From Paraburkholderia dioscoreae (GTDB taxonomy: Bacteria; Pseudomonadota; Gammaproteobacteria; Burkholderiales; Burkholderiaceae): a stretch of DNA of 64,000 nucleotides. The stretch covers positions 4,030,001-4,094,000 of the forward strand of contig NZ_LR699553.1 of the NCBI RefSeq assembly GCF_902459535.1, given 5' to 3'. Position numbers and translations under genes: made by a program. This document shows, one piece after another, positions 36,213-44,513 of this stretch. The notes under the pieces were generated by a model. The model ran no database searches, was not told where the DNA came from, and saw only the letters and a program-made list of their open reading frames with translations. Numbering within the stretch: the first letter of the stretch is position 1; the number at the start of each line of letters is the position of its first letter.

Positions 36213-37496
36213 ATGTCATCCTCATTCGATTCCGCCCGCGTCGCCGTGATCGGCGGCGGCCCCGCAGGCTTGATGGCCGCCGAGGCGCTTGCCTCGCAGG
36301 GCGTGCAGGTCGACGTCTACGACGCCATGCCATCGGTCGGGCGCAAATTCCTGATGGCGGGCAAGGGCGGCATGAACATCACGCATTCGGAGCCGCTCGA
36401 ACCGTTCCTCGGGCGCTATGGCGCGCGCCGCGAGCAGCTCGCACCGCTCGTGAAAGTCTTCGATCCGGACGCCTTGCGCGCGTGGCTGCACGGGCTGGGC
36501 GTGGAGACTTTCGTCGGCAGTTCGGGGCGCGTTTTCCCAGCCGATATGAAAGCCGCGCCGATGCTGCGTGCCTGGCTGCATCGGCTGCGCGAAGCAGGGG
36601 TGCGTTTTCACATGCGACACAAGTGGATCGGCTGGGATACCGCAGCAGACGGCGACACCGCCACGCATGCGCTCCGATTCGCGACGCCCGGCGGTGAACA
36701 GGCTGTCACCTTCGACGCCGTAGTATTCGCGCTTGGCGGCGCAAGCTGGCCGCGTCTTGGATCGGACGCCGCGTGGGTGCCGCTGATGGCTTCGCGCGAT
36801 GTGCCCGTAGCCCCCCTGCTGCCGGGAAACTGCGGCTTCGACGCGGACTGGAGCCCTTATCTGCGCGAGCGTTTTGCGGGCCAGCCGGTCAAGCCGGTAG
36901 CCATCGCGCTCACCGGCGTAGACAATAAAGTCCACAATCGACAAGGTGAAATACTTCTGACTGAAACGGGCCTCGAAGGCAGCCTGATTTACGCCTTGTC
37001 GGCCCTCATCCGCGACCGAATTCTGGCCGACGGGGCGGCGACAATCGCGCTGGATCTGGCGCCAGGCTTGCCTTTGGAGCGAATCATCGCCGAGGTCATA
37101 CGACCGCGCGGCTCACGCTCGATGTCGACTCATCTGCATGGCAGGATCGGCATTGGCGGGGTCAAACTGGCTTTGTTGCATGAGATTTTGTCGAAAGAAG
37201 CCTTCGCCGACGTGGACCGCCTCGCGCACGCAATCAAGGCGCTGCCGGTGCGCCTCACGCGCCCCCGACCGATCGCAGAAGCGATCAGCACCGCAGGCGG
37301 CATTCCCTTCGAAGCACTCGACGAGCGCCTGATGATCGAGCGCCTGCCGGGCGCATTCTGCGCGGGCGAAATGTTGGACTGGGAAGCGCCAACGGGTGGC
37401 TACCTGCTTACGGCTTGCTTTGCCAGCGGCCTCGCGGCGGGGCGGGGCGCAGCGGCTTACCTCGCCGGACTCAAGGCGCGCAGCGCATCGGCGTGA
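36213..37496 (+). CDS. NAD(P)/FAD-dependent oxidoreductase, BaiN/TIGR03862 family
   Basis: 427 residues. The FAD motif GGGPAGLMAAEAL lies near 14-26, the GRKFLMAGKGGMNITHS block follows near 48-64 and a C-terminal GEMLDWEAPTGGYLLTACFA-like segment closes the FAD site. It resembles YhiN/BaiN flavoproteins, whose reaction is uncertain. Codons about 236-247 (GAC AAT AAA ... ATA CTT), at 36919-36960, are AT-rich and use rare triplets, unlike the rest of the gene. This segment is nearly repeated at 38862-38894. Confidence 0.88.
   Translation: MSSSFDSARVAVIGGGPAGLMAAEALASQGVQVDVYDAMPSVGRKFLMAGKGGMNITHSEPLEPFLGRYGARREQLAPLVKVFDPDALRAWLHGLGVETFVGSSGRVFPADMKAAPMLRAWLHRLREAGVRFHMRHKWIGWDTAADGDTATHALRFATPGGEQAVTFDAVVFALGGASWPRLGSDAAWVPLMASRDVPVAPLLPGNCGFDADWSPYLRERFAGQPVKPVAIALTGVDNKVHNRQGEILLTETGLEGSLIYALSALIRDRILADGAATIALDLAPGLPLERIIAEVIRPRGSRSMSTHLHGRIGIGGVKLALLHEILSKEAFADVDRLAHAIKALPVRLTRPRPIAEAISTAGGIPFEALDERLMIERLPGAFCAGEMLDWEAPTGGYLLTACFASGLAAGRGAAAYLAGLKARSASA
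36919..36951 (+). repeat. 33-nt direct repeat, copy 1 (inside the flavoprotein gene)
   Basis: This copy matches 38862-38894 at 31 of 33 positions, in the same orientation. The two differences are T/A at the eighth base and C/T at the seventeenth. It is translated as part of the flavoprotein and is locally AT-rich. Confidence 0.9.
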
Positions 37497-37541
37497 TGCG
37501 CCGCGTTGCCCGCTTCACGGCGTGGCGACTCCTCTCACCGC

Positions 37542-38666
37542 CTATCGTGCCTTGAGACGCCACAGCGATGTCACTTCGGCCATGCGCGCCGTGTGCAGCG
37601 CGTCGGTTTCATCGGTCGATTTGGGGTGGCGCGGACGAATGTCCTCGCGCCCCGCCACGACCAACCCCGCCTTGTCGATGGCGGCAAGCAGCCGGTCGCG
37701 CGTGCGCAAGCCGAGATGCTCAGCGAAATCCGACATGATCAGCCAGCCTTCCCCACCCGGCGACAGATGGTCCGCGAGTCCATTCAGGAAACTGAGCAGC
37801 ATGCGGCTTTCCGGATCGTAGATCGCATACTCGATCGGAGAAGCCGGCCTTGCCGGCAACCACGGCGGATTGCAAACCACGAGCGGCGCCCGGCCTTCAG
37901 GAAACAGATCGGCCTGCACGACCTCAACCTGCTGATCGTAGCCAAGGCGAGTCAGGTTCTCGCGCGCGCAGGCGAGCGCACGAGGGTCCTGATCGGTAGC
38001 GATGATCTTCTTTACACCGCGTTTTGCCAGCAGCGCGGCCAACACGCCCGTGCCCGTACCGATATCGAATGCCTTGTTTAGCGAAGGCAGCGGCGCGCGC
38101 GCGACGAGATCCACGTACTCGCCGCGCACCGGTGAAAACACACCGTAGTGGGGATGGATCCGGTCGCCGAGCGCCGCAATCTCGACGCCCTTCTTGCGCC
38201 ATTCGTGCGCGCCGATCATGCCGAGCAGTTCGCGCAGCGATACGACGGATGCCTCGCCAGTAGCCGGTCCATAAGTTTCGATGCAGGCTTGCTGGACATC
38301 GGGCGCGCGGCGCAGCGGAATGCCGTATACGGCGTCGAGTGGAATCAGAATCATGCCGAGCGTGCGCGCGCGTTGCGACTGCGCCTGTCGATGCAGATTG
38401 AACGCGTCGATCGGCGTCTCGCCGTGCTTGCGAGGCTTGCGCTCGAGTCGGCGCGTGACCGCCTGCAGCAGTTGGCGAGCATTCTGGAAGTCGCCGTTCC
38501 ACAGCAGCGCCGTACCTTCGCAAGCGAGGCGGTAAGCGGAATCGGCGGTAGTACGGTCATCCGCGACGATGACGCGCCTGGGCGGCGGCAAGGCCGCTTC
38601 GGAGCGCCAACGCGCGGCGCGGGGGCCGTCGGCTTCGGGCCAGGTGATGGTTGCAGGGCTGGTCAT
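37542..38666 (-). CDS. class I SAM-dependent methyltransferase with NPPW motif
   Basis: 374 residues. The SAM motif DIGTGTGVLAALLAKRG lies near 198-214 and NPPW near 262-265, typical of N-methyltransferases acting on a planar nitrogen in RNA, DNA or protein. The N-terminal half (about 1-180) is a separate domain of unknown role. It is alone, and the two copies of the 33-nt repeat lie on either side of it. Substrate not predicted; RlmG- and PrmC-like roles are both possible. Confidence 0.8.
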   Translation of the reverse strand: MTSPATITWPEADGPRAARWRSEAALPPPRRVIVADDRTTADSAYRLACEGTALLWNGDFQNARQLLQAVTRRLERKPRKHGETPIDAFNLHRQAQSQRARTLGMILIPLDAVYGIPLRRAPDVQQACIETYGPATGEASVVSLRELLGMIGAHEWRKKGVEIAALGDRIHPHYGVFSPVRGEYVDLVARAPLPSLNKAFDIGTGTGVLAALLAKRGVKKIIATDQDPRALACARENLTRLGYDQQVEVVQADLFPEGRAPLVVCNPPWLPARPASPIEYAIYDPESRMLLSFLNGLADHLSPGGEGWLIMSDFAEHLGLRTRDRLLAAIDKAGLVVAGREDIRPRHPKSTDETDALHTARMAEVTSLWRLKAR

Positions 38667-38861
38667 GATGAAGGTGGGATCGGTGTTGCAGGAGCGACGC
38701 GCTGGGAAGCCGCGTCATCGGGGGGCGTTGCCCGCCGGAGTACTTGATAGCGTTGCCGACTGACGCCCGAATAGTACCTCTGTCGTCCGGGTTCGCGGTG
38801 CGCTATTCGTCGGCGAAAATCTGGTGACGCGGGTGGGCTGTCGCGATCGGCGGACAAATTC

Positions 38862-38894
38862 TAGACAAAAAAGTCCATAATCGACAAGGTGAAA
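38862..38894 (+). repeat. 33-nt direct repeat, copy 2 (non-coding)
   Basis: 31 of 33 bases match 36919-36951 in the same orientation. Similarity stops on both sides of the repeat. It lies at the beginning of the AT-rich tract. Confidence 0.9.
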
Positions 38895-39187
38895 GAGATA
38901 TGGTGATTTTGGACACTATCGAGCCTCACCGATGTCATGGACCCGGCTCCTTTGGTGCCGTCTGCTTCTTATTCGATAAAAGATAGGCGACACGATTATA
39001 CGAGTCCGTCAACTCGTGTATCAGGCGGCGCTGCGTTATGTAGGGGTTTACGGCCAATTAATAGACAGAAAGGAGTATGCCCGGTATAGTTTTCTCAATT
39101 AATGGAATACAGCCGTATCCCGAAGAACCTGAGAGACCAACCGCGGCGCCGGATCACATCCACAGCGTTAGCTCAAAAATAAGCCTT

Positions 39188-39226
39188 CAGTTGCGGACGT
39201 TCATTGGCGTCCGCAACTGGTTTTTT
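39188..39226 (+). terminator. orphan rho-independent terminator
   Basis: A perfect 12-bp stem (39188-39199 with 39208-39219), an 8-nt loop and then six T. No plus-strand gene precedes it for over 1.6 kb, so it may end an unannotated small RNA or be left from a lost gene. Confidence 0.8.
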
Positions 39227-39315
39227 CATTAATCTGGTTATTCCCGACAACGTCCATTTATGCGCGGTGGATTTAATCACCCGCCGCTGGCAAACGCGTG
39301 CGCACGCACAAATAA

Positions 39316-39349
39316 AAACGGGGTTTCTGAATGAACAGAAACCCCGTTT
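39316..39349 (-). terminator. terminator of tRNA-Thr
   Basis: A perfect 14-bp stem (39316-39329 with 39336-39349) with a 6-nt loop lies 8 nt past the encoded CCA end of the tRNA. Reading on the minus strand it ends in TTT. Confidence 0.85.
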
Positions 39350-39357
39350 AGTACAAC

Positions 39358-39433
39358 TGGTGCCGGCTGCAGGACTCGAACCCGCCACCTCATGATTACA
39401 AGTCAAGCGCTCTACCTGATGAGCTAAGCCGGC
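39358..39433 (-). tRNA. tRNA-Thr (anticodon TGT)
   Basis: 76 nt including the encoded CCA. The acceptor stem is a perfect 7 bp, the D stem 4 bp and the T stem 5 bp with one G-U. The anticodon loop CTTGTAA has TGT at positions 34-36 and the invariant T33. The anticodon stem has one T28-T42 mismatch. It reads Thr ACA and probably other ACN codons. No paired copy of its 3' end was noticed elsewhere in the window. Confidence 0.95.
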
Positions 39434-39452
39434 ATGAGGCCGTGATTCTACT

Positions 39453-39962
39453 TCATTTTACGATCTTGAGGCGAGCCCTTCCGCCACCTTTCGATCCGTC
39501 GTCGTCAGGCTGCGGGCCGTCCGTCGCGCTATCCGTTTTGGCGGCGACGGCATCCGTGACCGGCGCCGTTTCGACCGCACGCGGCACGGGCGACTCCGCC
39601 TCTTCTGCCACTTCCGCGTCAGCCCCCGAATCCAGCGCTTCACCGCCCGGGGACTCGACCGGAAACGCCATGCCCTGGCCGTTTTCACGCGCGTAGATCG
39701 CGAGAATATTGGCGATCGGCACTTCGATCTTGTGCGACTTGCCGGAGAAACGCGCGCTGAACTCGATCCACTCGTTGCCCATCTGCAACTGGCTGGTCGC
39801 CTCGAAGCTGATGTTCAGCACGATTTCGTTGTCGCGCACAAACTGGCGCGGCACGCGCGTCTGATTGTCGACCCGGACCGCGATGTGCGGCGTATAGCCG
39901 TTATCCGTGCACCACTCATAAAGCGCGCGCAGCAGATAAGGCTTGGTGGAAATCTCTTGCAT
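39453..39962 (-). CDS. sspB: ClpXP protease specificity-enhancing factor SspB
   Basis: 169 residues from the ATG at 39962. The N-terminal dimerising domain (about 1-110) has the ssrA-tag binding groove. The tail from about 115 is acidic and disordered and ends in a short basic segment RARLKIVK, the usual ClpX-docking end. SspB tethers ssrA-tagged peptides to ClpXP. The frame is open 19 codons upstream, but the shorter start has an AGAGGA ribosome site and is normal. It follows sspA in the same direction with a 70-nt gap. Confidence 0.92.
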   Translation of the reverse strand: MQEISTKPYLLRALYEWCTDNGYTPHIAVRVDNQTRVPRQFVRDNEIVLNISFEATSQLQMGNEWIEFSARFSGKSHKIEVPIANILAIYARENGQGMAFPVESPGGEALDSGADAEVAEEAESPVPRAVETAPVTDAVAAKTDSATDGPQPDDDGSKGGGRARLKIVK

Positions 39963-40032
39963 CAACAGTCCTCTTGCCGGGCGCGGGCCCGCGCTCAGCC
40001 AGCCGCGCGGCACCCTCACCCCAAAGCCAAAC

Positions 40033-40644
40033 TCAACGACGCATCACCTTTTCCGAAGGCGTCAGCGCTTCGATATAAGCCGGGCGGCTGAAAATGCGCT
40101 CGGCGTACTTCATCAGCGGCGCGGCGTTCTTCGACAATTCAATGCCGTAGTGGTCCAGACGCCACAGCAACGGCGCGATCGCGACGTCGAGCATCGAGAA
40201 CTCTTCGCCGAGCATGTACTTGTTCTTCAGGAAGATCGGCGCGAGTTGCGTCAGGCGATCGCGGATCGCGAGACGGGCCTTCTCGTGATTCTTCTCGGCG
40301 GCCTTGCCTTTTTCGTTTTCGAGCGTGCCGACGTGCACGAACAGCTCTTTCTCGAAGTTCAGCAGGAACAGGCGTGCGCGGGCGCGCTGAACCGGATCGG
40401 CCGGCATCAGTTGCGGGTGCGGAAAGCGCTCGTCGATATACTCGTTGATGATGTTCGATTCGTACAGAATCAGATCCCGTTCGACGAGAATCGGCACCTG
40501 ACCATACGGATTCATCACAGCGATGTCTTCCGGCTTGTTAAACAGGTCGACGTCGCGGATCTCGAAGTCCATGCCCTTTTCGAACAACACCAGCCGGCAG
40601 CGCTGGGAGAACGGGCAAGTTGTGCCGGAATACAGAACCATCAT
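40033..40644 (-). CDS. sspA: stringent starvation protein A
   Basis: 203 residues with a glutathione S-transferase fold: thioredoxin-like domain at 1-80 (LYSGTTCPFSQRC opening) and a helical C-terminal domain. SspA binds RNA polymerase with sigma-70 and helps starvation and acid responses. It shares an operon with sspB, which is the standard arrangement. petC lies upstream, separated by a strong inverted repeat. Confidence 0.94.
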   Translation of the reverse strand: MMVLYSGTTCPFSQRCRLVLFEKGMDFEIRDVDLFNKPEDIAVMNPYGQVPILVERDLILYESNIINEYIDERFPHPQLMPADPVQRARARLFLLNFEKELFVHVGTLENEKGKAAEKNHEKARLAIRDRLTQLAPIFLKNKYMLGEEFSMLDVAIAPLLWRLDHYGIELSKNAAPLMKYAERIFSRPAYIEALTPSEKVMRR

Positions 40645-40681
40645 ATTTACGTTTCCTCAAAAAGCTGAAAGGCCAGCGCGC

Positions 40682-40707
40682 GGAAAAACCGTTCAGCAGG
40701 TTTTTCC
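40682..40707 (-). terminator. inverted repeat between petC and sspA, probable pet terminator
   Basis: A perfect 9-bp stem GGAAAAACC/GGTTTTTCC (40682-40690 with 40699-40707) with an 8-nt loop. The T run lies within the 3' arm rather than after it, so it could be a terminator or a partial attenuator. Confidence 0.5.
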
Positions 40708-40739
40708 TGGCGCCGGCCCCACGCCGGGTGACGGCGTGA

Positions 40740-41495
40740 TTATTTGATATGTTTCCAGTACGCGGCGTTCAGTCGCCAGGCGAAAAAGCTCAGGATACCG
40801 AGGAACATCAGCACCCACACGCCAAGCTGTTTGCGGGTTTTCTGGGTCGGTTCGGACATCCATGACAGGTACGACACGAGGTCGGCCACAGCAGAATCAT
40901 AATCTACCGGCGACATCGTCCCCGGAGTGACCTGCTGGAAGCCCACAAATTTGTGTACCGTCTCACCGGTTTTTTCGTCGGTTTCGTCACCGAACTTCGC
41001 GGTACGTTGCCCCTGAAGCTGCCACAGCACGTGAGGCATGCTCACGTTTTCATACACCAGATTGTTCCAGCCTGTCGGCCGCGTATTGTCGCGGTAAAAG
41101 CTGCGCAAATACGTGTACAGCCAGTCTTTGCCGCGCGCCCGCGCTTCCACCGACAAATCCGGCGGACTCGCGCCGAACCACGCTTTCGCGTCTTCGGGGC
41201 GCATCGCCACGGTCATTGTGTTGCCGATTTTATCCGTGGTGAACAGCAGGTTCGCCTGAATTTCGTTCGGCGTAATGCCGAGGTCGGTCAGCCGGTTGTA
41301 CCGCATCAGGTTCGCGCTGTGGCAATTCAGGCAATAGTTTACAAACAATTGCGCGCCGTGCTGCAAAGAAGCGAAATTCTCCGCGTTATCCGGCGCACGG
41401 TCGAGCGGGAAATTCTCGTCCGCGTAAGCCGGGGCGGCCAGCACCGCAAGCAGTGTCGCGCCGATCAGCGCGCACTTCGTAAGCAGTTTTTTCAT
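40740..41495 (-). CDS. petC: ubiquinol-cytochrome c reductase, cytochrome c1 subunit
   Basis: 251 residues. A signal peptide (about 1-25, ending APAYA) exports it to the periplasm. The covalent heme site CLNCH is at 55-59, and a C-terminal membrane anchor (about 228-250) holds it in the inner membrane. It passes electrons from the Rieske protein to cytochrome c. It is the last of the petABC genes on this strand and starts 21 nt after petB ends. Confidence 0.95.
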   Translation of the reverse strand: MKKLLTKCALIGATLLAVLAAPAYADENFPLDRAPDNAENFASLQHGAQLFVNYCLNCHSANLMRYNRLTDLGITPNEIQANLLFTTDKIGNTMTVAMRPEDAKAWFGASPPDLSVEARARGKDWLYTYLRSFYRDNTRPTGWNNLVYENVSMPHVLWQLQGQRTAKFGDETDEKTGETVHKFVGFQQVTPGTMSPVDYDSAVADLVSYLSWMSEPTQKTRKQLGVWVLMFLGILSFFAWRLNAAYWKHIK

Positions 41496-41516
41496 TCGTG
41501 TTCTCCTGGCTCGCGA

Positions 41517-42896
41517 TTAGTGAGGCTTGAACCGCACCCGTTCGGGCGGCTGCTTGAACGTGCCAAGCCGCGTCCAGAACGGCATACCGAGGAAAAACGC
41601 GAAGTAGATCAGTGCGCAGATCTGGGCGATCAGCGTGGCGGCCGGCGACGGCGGTTTGGTGCCGAGAAAGGCCAAAGTCAGAAACGCGGCCACGAAGATG
41701 CCATAGAACACTTTGTGAAAAAACGGCCGATACCGGATCGACTTGACCGGCGAGCGGTCGAGCCACGGCAGGAAGAACAGCGAAACGACCGCGCTGCCCA
41801 TCACCACCACGCCCCAGAACTTCGATTCGGTGAACGCCATAGCCAGAATCACCAGCACCGCGAGCACCGGCAGACCGAGCCTCCACTTGCCGCGCGCGCG
41901 CACCAGCGCGAGCAGGCCGAGCAGCGCGATCACGACCATCAGCACGATCTTGAACGGATCGGTGGTGGCGCGCAGCATCGCGTAGAAAGCGGTGAAGTAC
42001 CATACCGGCGCGATTTCGGGCGGCGTTTGCAGCGGGTTGGCCGGCACAAAGTTGTTCGCTTCGAGGAAGTAGCCGCCCATCTCCGGCGCGAAGAAGATGA
42101 TCGCGGCGAAGATAAACAGAAACACCGTCACGCCCATGAAGTCGTGCACCGAGTAGTACGGGTGGAACGGAATGCCGTCGAGCGGAATGCCGTCCGGGTC
42201 CTTCTTCGCCTTGATCTCGATGCCGTCCGGATTGTTCGAACCGACTTCATGCAGCGCGACCAGGTGGGCGACCACCAGACCGATCAGCACGAGCGGAATC
42301 GCAATCACATGAAACGCGAAGAAGCGGTTCAGCGTGACGTCCGAGACTACATAGTCGCCGCGAATCCACAGCGACAGATCCGGCCCGATGAACGGAATCG
42401 CCGAGAACAGGTTCACGATCACCTGCGCGCCCCAGAACGACATCTGGCCCCACGGCAGCAGATAGCCGAAAAACGCCTCGGCCATCAGGCACAGGAAAAT
42501 CGCGCAGCCGAAGATCCACACCAGTTCGCGCGGCTTGCGGTACGAGCCGTACATCAGCCCGCGGAACATGTGCAGATAGACGACGACGAAAAACATCGAC
42601 GCGCCCGTGGAATGCATGTAACGGATCAGCCAGCCCCACGGCACCTCGCGCATGATGTACTCGACCGACGAGAACGCGAGCGTCGCGTCGGGCTTGTAGT
42701 TCATGGTGAGGAAAATGCCAGTCACGACCTGATTGACCAGCACCAGCAGCGCGAGCGAACCGAAGAAGTACCAGAAGTTGAAGTTCTTCGGCGCGTAGTA
42801 CTCGGAAACGTGCTTCTTCCAGGTGGAGGTCAGCGGAAAGCGCCGGTCGATCCAGCCGACCAGCCCGGTCGTCTCTACTTCGTGTTCGATCGCCAT
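41517..42896 (-). CDS. petB: ubiquinol-cytochrome c reductase, cytochrome b subunit
   Basis: 459 residues with eight or more membrane segments. The quinone-oxidation site motif reads PVWYF instead of PEWYF near residue 304, and the heme-ligand histidines lie in the helices carrying HSTGASMFF and FAFHVIAIPL. It is fused in one chain, unlike split cyanobacterial forms. Its ATG overlaps the petA stop by one base (TAATG), so the two are translationally coupled. Confidence 0.94.
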   Translation of the reverse strand: MAIEHEVETTGLVGWIDRRFPLTSTWKKHVSEYYAPKNFNFWYFFGSLALLVLVNQVVTGIFLTMNYKPDATLAFSSVEYIMREVPWGWLIRYMHSTGASMFFVVVYLHMFRGLMYGSYRKPRELVWIFGCAIFLCLMAEAFFGYLLPWGQMSFWGAQVIVNLFSAIPFIGPDLSLWIRGDYVVSDVTLNRFFAFHVIAIPLVLIGLVVAHLVALHEVGSNNPDGIEIKAKKDPDGIPLDGIPFHPYYSVHDFMGVTVFLFIFAAIIFFAPEMGGYFLEANNFVPANPLQTPPEIAPVWYFTAFYAMLRATTDPFKIVLMVVIALLGLLALVRARGKWRLGLPVLAVLVILAMAFTESKFWGVVVMGSAVVSLFFLPWLDRSPVKSIRYRPFFHKVFYGIFVAAFLTLAFLGTKPPSPAATLIAQICALIYFAFFLGMPFWTRLGTFKQPPERVRFKPH

Positions 42897-43516
42897 TACG
42901 CTTCTCCTTTCTCGTCCTTGCCGATCACGAGGCCGGTGGCCGAGGTGAACATGTAAGGCGGGATGTCGAGGTTCTGCGGCGCAGGTTTGTTCTTGAAGAC
43001 GCGGCCGGCCATGTCATAGGTCGAGCCGTGGCACGGGCACAGAAAGCCGCCTGGCCAGTCGTCCGGAAGATTGGGCTGCGCGCCCTCCTGGAAGCGCGGC
43101 GTCGGCGTACAACCCAGATGGGTGCACACGGCGACGGCGACGAACAGATTCTTGTGGTCGGCGCGTGAACGGTACTCGTTATTGCAGTACTCCGGCAACG
43201 GCATTGAAAAAGGATTCTTGGTGTGGGGATCCGCTACTTCGTTATCGGCTTTCTGGACATCGGCGAGCATCTTGTCGGTGCGGTTGATGATCCACACCGG
43301 TTTGCCACGCCAGGCTACGGTCTTCATGTCGCCAGGCTTGAGATCGCCGATATCGACTTCGACCGGGGCACCTGCTGCCTTGGCCTTTTCAGATGGTGCA
43401 AACGAACTAACAAAGGGTACGACAGTGGCAACGCCTCCTATGCCACCTGCTACGGTCGTCGCTATCAGCCAGGTACGGCGGCTGCCGTCGACGCGTTCAT
43501 CTTCCTTGTCTCGCAT
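42896..43516 (-). CDS. petA: ubiquinol-cytochrome c reductase, Rieske iron-sulfur subunit
   Basis: 206 residues from the ATG at 43516. The [2Fe-2S] motifs are CTHLGC at 131-136 and CPCHGSTY at 160-167. A Tat-like SRRTWL precedes the single N-terminal membrane helix (about 16-38), so export by Tat is probable; tatABC lies at 46-48 kb. A longer frame starts 26 codons earlier at 43594 but has no ribosome site, and 206 is the normal family length. First gene of petABC. Confidence 0.92.
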   Translation of the reverse strand: MRDKEDERVDGSRRTWLIATTVAGGIGGVATVVPFVSSFAPSEKAKAAGAPVEVDIGDLKPGDMKTVAWRGKPVWIINRTDKMLADVQKADNEVADPHTKNPFSMPLPEYCNNEYRSRADHKNLFVAVAVCTHLGCTPTPRFQEGAQPNLPDDWPGGFLCPCHGSTYDMAGRVFKNKPAPQNLDIPPYMFTSATGLVIGKDEKGEA

Positions 43517-43747
43517 CACACGCCCCACTTCTGAGTTGGATTTTTCCTTCACGTCGCTTCTACCGCCGCTAGTTTGCGCGAATGGAGTCGCCATTTACAA
43601 GGGCCGATTGCCAAAAACCGTGCGAAGCCCTTGATAAATCAGGGTTTCTCCGTACGGATCGCAAACTTTTTTGCACCTCCTTTTAAGTGCCCTCTGCGTT
43701 ATTCCTGCTTTTTTCTTCTCTAATGCGTTTTATCTGAATTTCGCGAT

Positions 43748-44494
43748 TCAAACGGGATTAGGGATATCGATAAAGAGGTGTTCGATATCGAACTGCTCGG
43801 ACAGGTGCTTGCCCACCGCCTGCACGCCGAAGCGCTCCGTGGCATGGTGGCCCGCCGCAAGAAAAGCGACGCCGCTTTCCGCCGACGTATGCATCACCGA
43901 CTCCGACACTTCGCCGGTCAGGTAGACGTCGGCACCCGCGTTGATAGCTGCGTCGAACATGCCTTGCGCGGCGCCCGTGCACCAGGCCACGCGACGCAGT
44001 TCGCGCTCCGCGTCGCCGAACACGAGCGGCGTGCGGCCGAGCGTCTGCTCGACCTGCGCGGTGAAGTGGGCGAGCGTGATCGGCATCGGGAAGGTGGCGA
44101 GCCAGCCGAGGTCGTTCTCGCCGAAGCGCGCGTCGCTGATCCAGCCCATCTTCGCGCCGATCTGCGCGTTGTTGCCGAACTCGGGATGGGCGTCGAGCGG
44201 CAGGTGATAGGCGAACAGATTCAGCTCGTTGGCGATCAGCAGTTTGAGACGCCCATATTTGCGGCCGGTGATCTGCGGCGCCTCGTTGCGCCAGAAGTAG
44301 CCGTGATGGACCAGCACGGCGTCCGCGCCCCAATCCAGCGCGGCTTCCAGGAAGGCCGCCGAAGCGGTTACGCCGGTCGCCAGCTTGTTGATCTTGCGAC
44401 GCCCTTCGACCTGCAGCCCATTGGGGCAATAGTCCTTGAAGCGCGCGGTTTCAAGGAGATTGTTCAAGTACAATTCAAGTTCGATCCGATCCAT
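43748..44494 (-). CDS. Nif3-like dinuclear metal centre protein
   Basis: 248 residues, YbgI/NIF3 family. The metal-binding HH pair is in VLVHHGYFW near 62, and further ligands lie in the AYHLPLDAH and AAGHHATE blocks. It forms ring-like hexamers with two metal ions; the reaction is not settled. AGAGG lies about 6 nt before the ATG. Its start codon is only 19 nt from that of the divergent protease gene. Confidence 0.92.
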   Translation of the reverse strand: MDRIELELYLNNLLETARFKDYCPNGLQVEGRRKINKLATGVTASAAFLEAALDWGADAVLVHHGYFWRNEAPQITGRKYGRLKLLIANELNLFAYHLPLDAHPEFGNNAQIGAKMGWISDARFGENDLGWLATFPMPITLAHFTAQVEQTLGRTPLVFGDAERELRRVAWCTGAAQGMFDAAINAGADVYLTGEVSESVMHTSAESGVAFLAAGHHATERFGVQAVGKHLSEQFDIEHLFIDIPNPV

Positions 44495-44513
44495 ATAAAC
44501 CTCTAGTCTTCAG

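Larger units (their letters stand above)
38667..39357. other. AT-rich tract downstream of tRNA-Thr, possible island remnant
   Basis: 691 nt without a supported protein gene. The part from about 38860 to 39340 is much less GC-rich than its surroundings; I count 24 G/C in the 60 bases 39061-39120. It holds the second 33-nt repeat copy, a 6-bp hairpin (ACGAGT/ACTCGT, near 39000-39016) and a plus-strand terminator at 39188-39226 with no gene to terminate. Small reading frames here have poor ribosome sites or run into the terminator. Confidence 0.6.

Noticed and set aside
39077..39232. 51-codon plus-strand frame with an AGGAG close to the ATG
   Set aside because: The ribosome site is only 1 nt from the ATG, and the frame runs through the terminator stem and T run at 39188-39226.
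39204..39395. 63-codon plus-strand reading frame ending AGLEPATS
   Set aside because: Its end is antisense tRNA-Thr translation, another common false gene.
39173..39406. 77-codon minus-strand reading frame beginning MTCNHEVAGSSPAAGT
   Set aside because: Its start lies in the tRNA-Thr gene; this is a known spurious translation of tRNA sequence.
40953..42956. 667-codon plus-strand open frame
   Set aside because: Antisense shadow of petC and petB; very rich in Arg, Gln and His.
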